Positions 55,131 through 64,000 of a stretch of DNA of 64,000 nucleotides are shown here, one piece after another (the stretch's first letter is position 1; each line of letters starts with the position of its first letter). The DNA is from Oleispira sp963851095. GTDB taxonomy: Bacteria > Pseudomonadota > Gammaproteobacteria > Pseudomonadales > Oceanobacteraceae. The stretch lies in assembly GCA_963851095.1 (NCBI GenBank), contig CAWKOX010000025.1, forward strand, positions 124,001 to 188,000, in the 5' to 3' direction. The translations under genes were made by a program, and so were the position numbers. The notes below the pieces were generated by a model. That model worked only from the letters and a program-made list of their open reading frames with translations, ran no database searches and had not been told where the DNA came from.

Positions 55131-55568
55131 TTAAGCTAATTGATCAGTGTAATTAATTAAAACAAAAACAAGTATATGCAATGCACTAACCACCCAGGTT
55201 AACTTGCCTCGAAGAGCACGGTATCCTTCGGTATAAACCTTCCCAAAAACTTTATCCGTTTCTAAGAAGCGGAGCATCCAAAAAGCAACTAGCAGCATTA
55301 ATACAGAAAGGTTATCGGGTAGATATGAAGCGAACCAGCCCCACAGAAAGATAGCAATAGTGAAACCTAACTGCCAATCTTCAGCCTTCTTTTTTTTGGT
55401 GCGTAAGGCACCCCAGCAGCTACCGGTAAGAAACATTAGAACTAAAAGCGAGTAATCCAGAAATACTTCTACTGAACCTGATACTGCAAAAAGTGCACCT
55501 GCAAAACCGACCGCCAAAGGAATTAAACCCGCGTATCCATACTTACGATCATTAGCAGCATCGATCAT
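55131..55568 (-). CDS. DUF3429 family membrane protein
   Basis: A 145-residue integral membrane protein with four to five hydrophobic helices (YAGLIPLAVGFAGALFAVSG, LLVLMFLTGSCWGALR, IAIFLWGWFASYLP). The G-G-W pattern in the second helix is typical of DUF3429. Function unknown. It stands alone. The stretch 54962-55130 downstream of the GNAT gene contains nothing identifiable. Confidence 0.75.
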   Translation of the reverse strand: MIDAANDRKYGYAGLIPLAVGFAGALFAVSGSVEVFLDYSLLVLMFLTGSCWGALRTKKKKAEDWQLGFTIAIFLWGWFASYLPDNLSVLMLLVAFWMLRFLETDKVFGKVYTEGYRALRGKLTWVVSALHILVFVLINYTDQLA

Positions 55569-55677
55569 GTTATCCCCCTACTATTTTTATAAACAACAGC
55601 ATTATAGCAGCTTTAATATTTTTCGCTGCTGCCATATTGCTTTACAATAGACAGATAATAAATCAATCGAGAACGTT

Positions 55678-56238
55678 ATGGTACACCTTCCTAACTCAAT
55701 CAAAGAAAAAGCCCGTGATATTAAACTTGTAGTCTTTGATGTCGACGGTGTCCTGACAGACGGCACCCTGAGCTACAGCGAAAGCGGTGAAGAAGTTAAG
55801 CACTTCAACGTTAAAGATGGCGTTGGGATAAAACTGCTTAACGCATACGATATTACAACCGCTGTAATATCAGCTAAAGACAGTGCGCCTCTCAGAAAGC
55901 GCATCTCTGATCTCGACATTCCACACTTCTACCCAGCCTGTAAAGATAAATGGGAAAAACTAAGTGAACTAATGGATACTTTATGGATAAAGCCTAGTGA
56001 GGTTTGCTATGTTGGTGACGATGTTATCGATTTAAAAGTAATGAAACGAATTGGTCTTAGCATCACACCTGCAGATGGTTTTTGGCTGGTTAAGAAACAT
56101 TCCGATCTAATTACCGATGCACTGGGCGGTAAAGGTGTGGCGCGCGAAGTCGCGGACATCGTACTCGGCAGTAGAATGTCCTTAGAAGAAGCTTACATAA
56201 AGGCAATGCTTCCTGAGTTTGAAAAGACAATCACATAA
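55678..56238 (+). CDS. kdsC: 3-deoxy-D-manno-octulosonate 8-phosphate phosphatase
   Basis: KdsC removes phosphate from KDO-8-P during lipopolysaccharide synthesis. The 186-residue HAD phosphatase has the catalytic motif VVFDVDGVLTDG, motif II in AVISAKDSAPLRKR and motif III in YVGDDVIDLKVM. KdsC tetramers use the flat C1-type cap seen here. It is followed 92 bases later by kdsB. Confidence 0.93.
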   Translation: MVHLPNSIKEKARDIKLVVFDVDGVLTDGTLSYSESGEEVKHFNVKDGVGIKLLNAYDITTAVISAKDSAPLRKRISDLDIPHFYPACKDKWEKLSELMDTLWIKPSEVCYVGDDVIDLKVMKRIGLSITPADGFWLVKKHSDLITDALGGKGVAREVADIVLGSRMSLEEAYIKAMLPEFEKTIT

Positions 56239-56330
56239 TTTTATTTCTCATCAGCTCGTTAGTCCGTAGCTTTATAAATAGATGTTTGATTCACAGTACT
56301 TGATCCACACAGTAAAGGTTTCACCAGAAA

Positions 56331-57098
56331 ATGGCCAACTATAAAATTGTTATTCCCGCCCGCTACTCAAGTAGTCGCCTACCCGGCAAGCCATTAATTG
56401 AACTTAGCGGCAAACCCATGATTCAGCACACCTATGAGCGTGCACTAGAAACGGGAGTTAAAGACATTGTCATCGCCACTGACGACCAGCGAATCTATGA
56501 TATTGCTAAAGGTTTTGGGGCTGATGTAGTAATGACTCGCCCTGAGCATGAAAACGGCACAGAGCGCATTGCGGAAGTTGCAGAAATAAAAGGCTGGGAC
56601 AAAGATGACGTACTCGTCAATCTTCAAGGCGATGAGCCATTAGTGCCCAAAGCATTAATCGAACAAACCGCACAAGGTTTATTACTTAATCCAGAAGCTG
56701 GCATGAGCTCCATTTGCACCGCCATCAACTCTGCTGAAGATGCTTTTGATCCGAATGTGGTAAAAGTTGTATTAGACGGTCGTGGCTTCGCTATGTACTT
56801 TAGCCGCGCCCCCATTCCATGGGATCGTGACTTATACAAAGATGGACAGGATAAAATAACCGAAATCATGCCTGTTTATCGCCACATTGGCATGTATGGC
56901 TATCGAGTTTCTTTCTTACAGAAATACACACGAATGTCAGTATGCCCTATTGAGCAAGCGGAGTGTTTAGAGCAGTTACGCGCCCTCTGGTACGGTGAAA
57001 AAATTCACATGGGCATTACAGACACACCACCAGGACACGGTGTGGACACGCCAGCTGACATTGCAAGAGTCGAAGCACTATTAGCTAAGTCAGACTAG
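56331..57098 (+). CDS. kdsB: 3-deoxy-manno-octulosonate cytidylyltransferase
   Basis: KdsB activates KDO to CMP-KDO for lipid A-core assembly. Its 255 residues carry the nucleotidyltransferase motifs IPARYSSSRLPGKPL, NLQGDEPLVP and IPYDR-like IPWDRD, and end GHGVDTPADIARVEAL. It sits with kdsC in a KDO pair. Confidence 0.96.
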   Translation: MANYKIVIPARYSSSRLPGKPLIELSGKPMIQHTYERALETGVKDIVIATDDQRIYDIAKGFGADVVMTRPEHENGTERIAEVAEIKGWDKDDVLVNLQGDEPLVPKALIEQTAQGLLLNPEAGMSSICTAINSAEDAFDPNVVKVVLDGRGFAMYFSRAPIPWDRDLYKDGQDKITEIMPVYRHIGMYGYRVSFLQKYTRMSVCPIEQAECLEQLRALWYGEKIHMGITDTPPGHGVDTPADIARVEALLAKSD

Positions 57099-57104
57099 TT
57101 TTAA

Positions 57105-57138
57105 GCCAATCACGGATACTCTTCAACCCGTGATTGGC
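57105..57138. terminator. Hairpin between convergent kdsB and metZ
   Basis: A perfect 11-bp stem (GCCAATCACGG/CCGTGATTGGC) with a 12-base loop lies between the two stop codons. The T-run after it is short, so it is a plausible but not classical terminator. Confidence 0.65.
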
Positions 57139-57154
57139 ACAACCCTTTCGAGCA

Positions 57155-58372
57155 CTAGCTAATTGCCGCTAAGCCCAAAGCAATATCCTTTTGAATATCT
57201 TCAACCGACTCAAGACCTACCGCGATTCTAACCAAACCATCACTGATGCCTGCCTTGGCTCTATCTTCTGGGGTTAAACGACTATGCGTCGTTGAGGCAG
57301 GATGAGTTACCGTCGTTTTAGTATCACCAAGATTTGCGGTAATCGAGATCATGCGAGTACCGTCGATTAAGTTCCAGGCGGCTTCTTGACCCCCCTCAAC
57401 TTCAAACGATAATACGCCACCAAAAGCAGATTGCTGCTTTTTAGCCAGCTCATGACTTGGGTGATCTTCTAATCCGGCGTAATTAACACGTATAATTTGC
57501 GGCTGCTGCTGCAACCATCGCGCTAACATCATCGCATTCTCGCTGTGCGCTTTCATACGCAAAGACAAGGTTTCTAACCCTTTTAAGAATACCCAAGCAT
57601 TGAATGGACTCAGGGTCGGTCCCGCAGAGCGCAACACACCTACCACCGGCTCGATTAATTCATTACTACCAACAACAGCACCACCAAGGCAGCGCCCCTG
57701 TCCATCAATATACTTAGTCGCTGAGTGAATAATTAAATCAGCACCAAAATTCAAAGGCTTCTGCAAAGCAGGTGTACAAAAACAATTATCAACCACAAGC
57801 AGCGCATCATGCTTGTGAGCTAGGTCTGCCAAAGCCTGTAAATCTGCAACCTCACTCATTGGGTTAGAGGGAGATTCTAAAAAGAGCATGCGGGTTGTTT
57901 CGTCAATCGCTAAAGCCCAAGCGTCGAGATTCAAAAGGTCGACATAGCGCACATCAATATTAAATTTTCGAACAAACTTTTCGAATAACACATTCGTACT
58001 GCCAAACACATTACGAGACACAATAATGCTATCGCCTGCCTTTAGGTGCGCTACCACAACCGAATAAATAGCGGCCATACCTGACGCTGTGGCAACACAA
58101 TCTTCAGCACCTTCCAATGCAGCTAAACGCTCTTCAAATGTACGAACGGTAGGATTGGTGTAGCGTGAGTATACGTTACCAGGCTCGTCACCCGAAAAGC
58201 GCGCTGCAGCTTCTGCTGCAGAGTTAAAGACATAACTGCTCGTCGTATAAATAGCTTCACTATGCTCGCCGTGCGCACTTCGGACCTGCCCTGCACGTAC
58301 GGCCAATGTTTCAAAGTCCGCATCCGTTAAGTCTGACTGGTAACGAAAATCTCTATCAGAAAATTTACCCAT
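57155..58372 (-). CDS. metZ: O-succinylhomoserine sulfhydrylase
   Basis: MetZ uses PLP to make homocysteine directly from O-succinylhomoserine and sulfide. The 405 residues match the MetZ family: YSRYTNPTVRTFEERLAALEGAE (in parts), the PLP lysine in IHSATKYIDGQGRCLGG, and SLGDT-like NLGDTKTTVTHPAS. It is usually downstream of purF, as here, across a terminator. Confidence 0.94.
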   Translation of the reverse strand: MGKFSDRDFRYQSDLTDADFETLAVRAGQVRSAHGEHSEAIYTTSSYVFNSAAEAAARFSGDEPGNVYSRYTNPTVRTFEERLAALEGAEDCVATASGMAAIYSVVVAHLKAGDSIIVSRNVFGSTNVLFEKFVRKFNIDVRYVDLLNLDAWALAIDETTRMLFLESPSNPMSEVADLQALADLAHKHDALLVVDNCFCTPALQKPLNFGADLIIHSATKYIDGQGRCLGGAVVGSNELIEPVVGVLRSAGPTLSPFNAWVFLKGLETLSLRMKAHSENAMMLARWLQQQPQIIRVNYAGLEDHPSHELAKKQQSAFGGVLSFEVEGGQEAAWNLIDGTRMISITANLGDTKTTVTHPASTTHSRLTPEDRAKAGISDGLVRIAVGLESVEDIQKDIALGLAAIS

Positions 58373-58410
58373 ACTGGTCTTTATCTACACTCTACAAAAT
58401 TCATTTTTTA

Positions 58411-58440
58411 AAAACAAAAACGGCCAGATAACTGGCCGTT
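58411..58440 (-). terminator. Terminator of purF
   Basis: On the minus strand AACGGCCAG and CTGGCCGTT form a 9-bp stem with loop TTAT, followed by TTTGTTTT. It separates purF from metZ. Confidence 0.88.
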
Positions 58441-58471
58441 TTGTGCATCATATTATCAATCAGTAATTAAC

Positions 58472-59989
58472 TTACTCTTGATCGTTGTGCAAATCAATTG
58501 CGACATCTTCAGCGGAATTAGCTGAGGATTTAGAAGCATCACTGCGAGCAGCTTGTAGGCGCTCGAAATACGCTTCGTTGATGTCACCTGTTACATACCC
58601 TTGGTCAAAAACCGAGCAATCAAATTCTTTAACGTCGGTTACTGCGCCACTTAAGCAGGAGCGCTGAAGGTCTTCTAGGTCTTGATAGATTAGCCAATCA
58701 GCACCAATCGCCTTTTCAATCTCCGATACCGTACGATCATGAGCAATCAGTTCAGTAACCGCTGGCATATCGATTCCGTACACGTTTGGATAACGTACTT
58801 CTGGCGCTGCAGATGCAAAATACACGTTCTTAGCACCGGCTTCACGGGCCATCTCAATAATTTGGTTGCACGTAGTACCGCGTACAATGGAATCATCGAC
58901 TAGCAATACATTTTTACCCGAAAATTCTAAAGCGATCGCGTTTAATTTCTGTTTAACAGATTTTTTACGCTGCTGCTGCCCTGGCATGATGAATGTGCGG
59001 CCAATATAGCGGTTCTTCATGAAACCTTCGCGATACTTAACACCTAAACGGTTAGCAAGCTGCAAAGCCGAAGTTCGGCTGGTATCAGGAATAGGAATAA
59101 CGACATCAATATCATGATCCGGACGCTCTTTCATGATTTTGCCAGCAAGGTATTCGCCCATTTTAAGACGAGCTTTATAAACCGAAATACCATCCATGAT
59201 GGAATCTGGACGAGCAAAATAGACATGCTCGAAAATACACGGCTTAAGCTCAGGGTTTTCTGCACACTGCTGACTAAAGAAATCACCTTCTTTAGTAATG
59301 ACTACACATTCACCCGGAGCGATATCGCGCTCTAACTTAAAGCCTAGGCCGTCAAGAGCAACACTTTCAGAAGCAACCATGAACTCTTTGCCTTGATCAG
59401 TATCACGCGCACCAAATACCGCAGGACGAATACCATGAGGGTCACGGAAAGCCACAAGACCAAAGCCATTAATCATAGCAACGACAGCATACCCGCCACG
59501 AACACGTTGATGAACACGCGCAACCGCTTTAAAAATAGTGTCTGCTGTTGGTTCTAGCTCGCCCTGCTTTTGCATTTCATGAGCAAATACATTCAATAAA
59601 ACTTCTGAATCAGAGGTTGTATTAATATGGCGAAGATCTTCTTTATAAAGAAGGTCAGCAACTTCATCGGCATTGGTAAGGTTACCGTTATGCGCCAATG
59701 TGATGCCGTATGGAGAATTAACATAAAAAGGTTGAGCTTCCGCTGAACTGGAGCTACCGGCTGTCGGATAACGCACGTGCCCGATACCAATATTTCCAAC
59801 CAAACGCTTCATGTGACGTGTGCGAAAAACATCGCTAACAAGACCATTGTCCTTGCGTAAAAATAACTTATCATTATGCCAAGTTACGATACCTGCAGCG
59901 TCTTGACCACGGTGCTGTAGGATCGTCAATGCATCATAGATGCTCTGATTGACATGGGACTTCGCAACTATACCCACTATTCCGCACAT
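58472..59989 (-). CDS. purF: Amidophosphoribosyltransferase
   Basis: PurF catalyses the first committed step of purine synthesis, PRPP plus glutamine to phosphoribosylamine. The 505 residues begin MCGIVGIV, where Cys2 is the glutaminase nucleophile. The GN-type domain (DALTILQHRGQDAAGI) is followed by the phosphoribosyltransferase signature VLLVDDSIVRGTTCNQI. It lies 22 bases after cvpA. Confidence 0.97.
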   Translation of the reverse strand: MCGIVGIVAKSHVNQSIYDALTILQHRGQDAAGIVTWHNDKLFLRKDNGLVSDVFRTRHMKRLVGNIGIGHVRYPTAGSSSSAEAQPFYVNSPYGITLAHNGNLTNADEVADLLYKEDLRHINTTSDSEVLLNVFAHEMQKQGELEPTADTIFKAVARVHQRVRGGYAVVAMINGFGLVAFRDPHGIRPAVFGARDTDQGKEFMVASESVALDGLGFKLERDIAPGECVVITKEGDFFSQQCAENPELKPCIFEHVYFARPDSIMDGISVYKARLKMGEYLAGKIMKERPDHDIDVVIPIPDTSRTSALQLANRLGVKYREGFMKNRYIGRTFIMPGQQQRKKSVKQKLNAIALEFSGKNVLLVDDSIVRGTTCNQIIEMAREAGAKNVYFASAAPEVRYPNVYGIDMPAVTELIAHDRTVSEIEKAIGADWLIYQDLEDLQRSCLSGAVTDVKEFDCSVFDQGYVTGDINEAYFERLQAARSDASKSSANSAEDVAIDLHNDQE

Positions 59990-60011
59990 GCGTAATAAAC
60001 CTCAATTTAAG

Positions 60012-60512
60012 CTATAAGTTATTTGTGTATGACATCACATGATCAGTGGCTGAAGGCAAAATTTTTCTTGCCCAGTCCGCTAAAAGTTCTAAGTGTGGCA
60101 TGAGTGTCGAATCTTGCCACCAAGGATCTTTTGGCACTGCGGTATATTGCAGTCCATAGACAATGGCAACGAGAATAAGTAAGCCTCGAACAAACCCGAA
60201 TACCATGCCAAATACACGATCGGTGCTCGAAAGACCTGTAATACGGATCATTTCTACAACAAGATGGTTCACCATGGCGCCGATGGCCACAGTACCAACA
60301 AATAACAGAACAAATGCAACAACCCAACGAGCGGATGGCGTTTCTATGTGGTCAACTAATAAAGTTGCAAGGTTACCGCTGAATACGCGAGCAATCACAA
60401 AAGCCGCTACCCAACTGACTAACGATAACGCTTCTTTTACAAATCCACGTCGTAAACTTAGGGCTGCGGATACTACTAAAACCGCAATTATAACCCAGTC
60501 GATACTTGTCAT
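60012..60512 (-). CDS. cvpA: Colicin V production protein family (CvpA)
   Basis: A 166-residue inner-membrane protein with about five helices. MTSIDWVIIAVLVVSAALSL and GFVKEALSLVSWVAAF are family features. CvpA is needed for envelope homeostasis and colicin V export in E. coli; its role is otherwise unclear. I start at ATG 60512 rather than TTG 60524, which has no matching family N-terminus. It is conserved next to purF. Confidence 0.9.
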   Translation of the reverse strand: MTSIDWVIIAVLVVSAALSLRRGFVKEALSLVSWVAAFVIARVFSGNLATLLVDHIETPSARWVVAFVLLFVGTVAIGAMVNHLVVEMIRITGLSSTDRVFGMVFGFVRGLLILVAIVYGLQYTAVPKDPWWQDSTLMPHLELLADWARKILPSATDHVMSYTNNL

Positions 60513-60580
60513 GGCGCCTCTCAACTCATTGACAGTATTGGAAAGACGCGAATTCTAGCAAAGCCGAGCCTCAACTGCTA

Positions 60581-61132
60581 CTACTCAGGTGTATATTGAC
60601 GTAAACCAATATCTTTAAGTTGGGTTTCTTTAGCGAGTTCGATCTGTAATTGCTCAGCTTTTGCACGCTGAAGCATAGGACCCACATAAACACGATCAAA
60701 TCCCCCTGCCCCATCTTTGAGAATATAGGTTTTATAGCCTTTACTGCGCAATGAATCTCGAAGCTCGATAGCATTCGTACTATTTTTAAACGAGGCTAAC
60801 TGCAATGTCCAAGCAACTGCTTCACCTTGCAGGGTTAACCCTGCTCGATCACTTGGGATATTTGGGTCTCTAGGATCATCTTGAAGTACAAATACAGGCT
60901 CGGGTGCGGTTATCTTTTCCTCAAAGCTTCCAGCATCCAGTGCATTCAACTCTATTCGAACGCGACTGCTTTGCTTCTCATCAACCCAGCTTGGTATTAC
61001 AGGCTTGGCAGGAATGGTTGAATCGTCATCAGCATCAAGCTGCTGACCCTTAATGACATTAGGTAAGATGAGCGCCAGTAATAAAACGGTAATAACCGCG
61101 CCTAAAATCCGTGCTTTAAAGTTAATTTCCAT
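60581..61132 (-). CDS. dedD: DedD-like cell-division protein with SPOR domain
   Basis: A 183-residue bitopic membrane protein. One transmembrane helix (ILGAVITVLLLALILPNVI) is followed by a linker and the C-terminal SPOR domain (WTLQLASFKNSTNAIELRDSL, GGFDRVYVGPML), which binds septal peptidoglycan stripped of stem peptides. It fits DedD in the folC-dedD-cvpA-purF order. Confidence 0.9.
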   Translation of the reverse strand: MEINFKARILGAVITVLLLALILPNVIKGQQLDADDDSTIPAKPVIPSWVDEKQSSRVRIELNALDAGSFEEKITAPEPVFVLQDDPRDPNIPSDRAGLTLQGEAVAWTLQLASFKNSTNAIELRDSLRSKGYKTYILKDGAGGFDRVYVGPMLQRAKAEQLQIELAKETQLKDIGLRQYTPE

Positions 61133-61183
61133 GCTTTAAATCTTCGCCTAATTCAGTTCACAATTGAGCTATTTGCAACTCAC

Positions 61184-62500
61184 TTATTTTAAAAGCAACC
61201 CATCAATACGCGCCAGCGCCTGCTCGGCAGCTGATACTGTAAGGAATGAACCGATAATGAGTATTTTATGCCCCGAACTTTCGGCAGGCTCTTTAGAGCA
61301 AACATCCTCTAAGCCGGAGATCATAGCCAATTTAACAGTCTCATGACACGCCAACGACACATTAGGGGAAACTTGACCAATTCTGTCAAATAAAGAATGG
61401 CCAGTCTGCCCTCGATACCCTTGCAAACTCGCTAAATGCCAAGATTCAATATGCGGCAACGCCGTTACGACAGCGGCTGGGTCTTTATCTGCTAGCATGG
61501 CCAAGATAGCGACGGAGCAATCTTGAACTTGATCCGATAAAAACGCTGCCGCTTGGGCATTATGAGCAACATCCAAAATAAACGTGACGGATTTACCATT
61601 AAACTCGCAAGGGAAATGAGTCAAACGCCCAGGGACCTTAGTGCGATTGACCGCAGCCTGAATACCCTCTACTCGGGGCAGTAAGCCAATTTCGTCTAGA
61701 CCAGCAATAGCACTGGCAATATTATAAAAAGGGATATGGCCTTTTGGCAGAATAATAGTTTGATCACCTTTTACCCATTCCCAGCCAGCACTAGGGGATT
61801 GAGCCAAAGGTGTAATGGAAAAGTTGACACCCTGATAAAGCGTCTTAGCTTGAAGCTGAACAGCCGCATCAACGAACCCTTTAGGCGCATTTAGCTGGCC
61901 GCAAATCAGTGGTTTATCGGCGCGAGCAATACCTGCCTTTTCCATACCAATCAAGTCTAAAGTATCACCAAGCCAATCCTGATGATCTAAGCCGACACTC
62001 GTAACAATGGCTAAATCAGTCTCCACAATATTAACCGCGTCTAAACGTCCGCCTAAGCCAACCTCTAGAATAGCAACATCAACCTGCCACTGTTTAATTT
62101 GCCACAACGCGGCTAGTGTTCCAAACTCGAAGTAAGTTAGCAGTATATCGCCACGACCACGTTCTATCGCCGAAAATGCTTCACAAAGCTCATCGTCAGA
62201 AGAAAGCCGCATGGAAGTTACAGAGTCTCGTCGGTTTATACGTTCATTATATTCATGAATATGCGGCGAGTTATAACAGGCAGACGTCAATCCTTTTTCC
62301 GCCAACAGCTGCCCAACGAGCGCTGTAGTCGTGCCTTTCCCGTTGGTTCCACCCACCACAATAACAACAGGCGCGGGCTTAAATAAGCCCAATTGCTGAG
62401 CAACCTTTGTTACACGACCCAAGCCCATCTCTATATTAGCCGGATGTATTGACTCTAAATGAGTCAACCATTGCTCTTTCGTTGCACCCGCTGCTATCAC
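61184..62500 (-). CDS. folC: Dihydrofolate/folylpolyglutamate synthase
   Basis: FolC adds glutamates to folates. In 438 residues the ATP-binding VVIVVGGTNGKGTTTALVGQ (in two parts), the Ω-loop region NSPHIHEYNERI, and the C-terminal domain with LDVAHNAQAAAFL are visible. It lies 32 bases after trpA. The accD gene usually found between these two groups is absent here. Confidence 0.95.
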   Translation of the reverse strand: MIAAGATKEQWLTHLESIHPANIEMGLGRVTKVAQQLGLFKPAPVVIVVGGTNGKGTTTALVGQLLAEKGLTSACYNSPHIHEYNERINRRDSVTSMRLSSDDELCEAFSAIERGRGDILLTYFEFGTLAALWQIKQWQVDVAILEVGLGGRLDAVNIVETDLAIVTSVGLDHQDWLGDTLDLIGMEKAGIARADKPLICGQLNAPKGFVDAAVQLQAKTLYQGVNFSITPLAQSPSAGWEWVKGDQTIILPKGHIPFYNIASAIAGLDEIGLLPRVEGIQAAVNRTKVPGRLTHFPCEFNGKSVTFILDVAHNAQAAAFLSDQVQDCSVAILAMLADKDPAAVVTALPHIESWHLASLQGYRGQTGHSLFDRIGQVSPNVSLACHETVKLAMISGLEDVCSKEPAESSGHKILIIGSFLTVSAAEQALARIDGLLLK

Positions 62501-62532
62501 GATTATTTAACGCCCATTTATATCAGCTTACG

Positions 62533-63339
62533 CTAGTTCGCGTCCATCGCAGCACGCATTTCTGTAAGTACGGCCTGAACCTGACTAATTGCCTTTTCTG
62601 GCTGATCGGCATTCGCTGCGATTTTATTAACCAATGCTGATCCAACAATAACGCCATCAGCAACCGTTGCAACTGCAGCAGCCGCTTTGCCATTATTAAT
62701 GCCAAAACCTACGCCAACAGGAATGTCAACACGACTACGAATGCGCTCAAGATTTTTGCTTACATCAGCAACATCTATCTCGGCACTGCCCGTAACCCCC
62801 TTGATTGATACGTAATACACATAACCAGAGCTGAACTTGGCAATTTCGCTAATGCGAGCATCGGTTGTAGTGGGTGCAATCAAATAAATAATATCTAAAT
62901 CATGATCTGCAAAGATTTTAGCATTATCACCTGATTCTTCCGGTGGCATATCAACCATCAATACGCCATCAATGCCTGCCTGTTGCGCCGACTTGGCAAA
63001 CGTTTCATAGCCCATTGCTTCTACGGGGTTTAAGTATCCCATTAGAACAACCGGAGTATCACTATTCTTTGTGCGGAACTCTTTCACCATTGCGATCACA
63101 TCACGCAAAGATGTGTTGTGCATCAACGCACGCTCACACGCCAACTGAATCGTTGGGCCGTCAGCCATTGGATCTGAAAATGGCACGCCTAATTCGATAA
63201 TGTCGGCACCAGCACTAACTAAACCGTGCATCATATCAACCGTAACAGAAGGATTTGGATCCCCAGCTGTGACATAAGGAATTAGTGCTTTCTTACCTGT
63301 TCTTTTCAATTCTGAAAATAAAGCAGCTATGCGACTCAT
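62533..63339 (-). CDS. trpA: Tryptophan synthase alpha subunit
   Basis: TrpA cleaves indole-3-glycerol phosphate to indole, which tunnels to TrpB. Its 268 residues show LIPYVTAGDPNPSVTVDMM in two parts, the catalytic Glu in IELGVPFSDPMADGP, and Asp in VLMVDMPPEES, with phosphate loop GFGINNGK. It lies 21 bases after trpB. Confidence 0.97.
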   Translation of the reverse strand: MSRIAALFSELKRTGKKALIPYVTAGDPNPSVTVDMMHGLVSAGADIIELGVPFSDPMADGPTIQLACERALMHNTSLRDVIAMVKEFRTKNSDTPVVLMGYLNPVEAMGYETFAKSAQQAGIDGVLMVDMPPEESGDNAKIFADHDLDIIYLIAPTTTDARISEIAKFSSGYVYYVSIKGVTGSAEIDVADVSKNLERIRSRVDIPVGVGFGINNGKAAAAVATVADGVIVGSALVNKIAANADQPEKAISQVQAVLTEMRAAMDAN

Positions 63340-63360
63340 GAAAATTTCCTTCTACTTTAT

Positions 63361-64000
63361 TTAAACGTCTAAGCCGTCAATGCCAGCTACAGTATGAATG
63401 TCTTTATCGCCACGACCTGATAGATTGACAACCAATACTTGATCAGAATTCATGTCTTTGGCCATCTTCATTGCATGGGCAATTGCGTGGCTTGATTCAA
63501 GTGCAGGCATAATACCTTCTATGCGTGTTAAATCACGGAAAGCATTCAATGCCTCTTCGTCAGTTGCTGCAACGTATTCTGCGCGACCTATGTCTTTTAA
63601 CCATGAATGTTCTGGCCCTACACCTGGATAATCCAAGCCAGCAGATACCGAGTGCGTCCCCATAATCTGGCCGTTGTCGTCTTCCATTAGGTAAGTACGA
63701 TTGCCGTGTAATACACCTGGGCGACCTTTACATAAAGGTGCTGCATGGTCATCCCCAGCTAGACCTAAACCACCGGCCTCTACACCGATCATGCGAACAT
63801 CGTGCATATTTAGGTATGGGTAAAACATACCGATTGCGTTAGAGCCACCACCAATACAAGCAATGACTGCATCTGGCTGACGCCCGATTTGGGCATCACA
63901 CTGTCGAATGGTTTCACGACCAATAATACTTTGAAAATCACGCACTAGCATTGGATATGGATGTGGGCCAGCGGCAGTACCAAGGATGTAGAAAGTATCA
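63361..64000 (-). CDS. trpB: Tryptophan synthase beta subunit, C-terminal part (start outside window)
   Basis: TrpB joins indole and serine using PLP. The frame is open to the window end, so about 213 residues are present. Visible are the GTAAGPHPYP segment, the glycine-rich phosphate-binding loop CIGGGSNAIGMFYPY, the SVSAGLDYPGVGPEHS segment and the C-terminal NLSGRGDKDIHTV. The catalytic lysine lies outside the window. It forms a trpBA operon with trpA. Confidence 0.97.
   Translation of the reverse strand, partial: DTFYILGTAAGPHPYPMLVRDFQSIIGRETIRQCDAQIGRQPDAVIACIGGGSNAIGMFYPYLNMHDVRMIGVEAGGLGLAGDDHAAPLCKGRPGVLHGNRTYLMEDDNGQIMGTHSVSAGLDYPGVGPEHSWLKDIGRAEYVAATDEEALNAFRDLTRIEGIMPALESSHAIAHAMKMAKDMNSDQVLVVNLSGRGDKDIHTVAGIDGLDV

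Overview
The window is chromosomal DNA of a Gammaproteobacterium. The evidence is gene content and order: gacA-uvrC-pgsA followed by tRNA-Gly/Cys/Leu (as in E. coli); a long housekeeping block (tusDCBE, cysG-serS-crcB-rarA-lolA-ftsK, aat-ate-infA, clpA-clpS, cspD, icd, rluE, nudix, mnmA-hflD-purB, roxA, GNAT) that resembles the Pseudomonas order as I remember it; and kdsC-kdsB, metZ-purF-cvpA-dedD-folC-trpA-trpB. The moderately AT-rich sequence, monomeric NADP isocitrate dehydrogenase and MetZ route to methionine suggest a marine, Oceanospirillales/Bermanella/Oleispira-like organism. That placement is inference.

Layout. 1-830 is the end of an ETF-ubiquinone oxidoreductase gene. 1003-3110 holds a small periplasmic haem protein with a clear promoter, and a radical SAM/DUF1285 pair. 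3202-9068 is an accessory cluster: a short-chain dehydrogenase, a secreted c-type-haem beta-propeller protein and a CocE-type hydrolase, all on the minus strand, facing a divergent AraC-family regulator. 9077-19692 is a minus-strand surface operon: a small secreted protein, a Peptidase_S74 tail-fibre-like protein and a 2928-residue surface protein. 20000-20325 is a small lipoprotein. 20416-27765 carries a tRNA trio, pgsA, uvrC, gacA, and a divergent lysine acetyltransferase/HDAC-type deacetylase pair.

28121-54961 is the conserved core block. It contains the sulfur relay for tRNA 2-thiolation (tusDCBE, with mnmA 20 kb away), siroheme synthesis, cell division and lipoprotein transport, and the complete N-degron machinery (aat, ate, clpS, clpA) within about 4.5 kb. 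55131-64000 carries a DUF3429 membrane protein, KDO synthesis genes, methionine and purine genes, folC and the start of a trpAB operon that leaves the window.

The most unusual object is the giant surface protein. It has six N-terminal DUF11-like repeats, twelve cadherin-like/He_PIG repeats (three of them duplicated as an 846-bp block), thrombospondin type 3 calcium-binding segments and a choice-of-anchor-U-like domain. A GlyGly-CTERM-like sorting helix follows. Instead of ending there, the reading frame runs straight into what looks like a second signal peptide and an OmpA-like outer-membrane beta-barrel. This could be a polyprotein with two processing sites, or two genes fused in frame.
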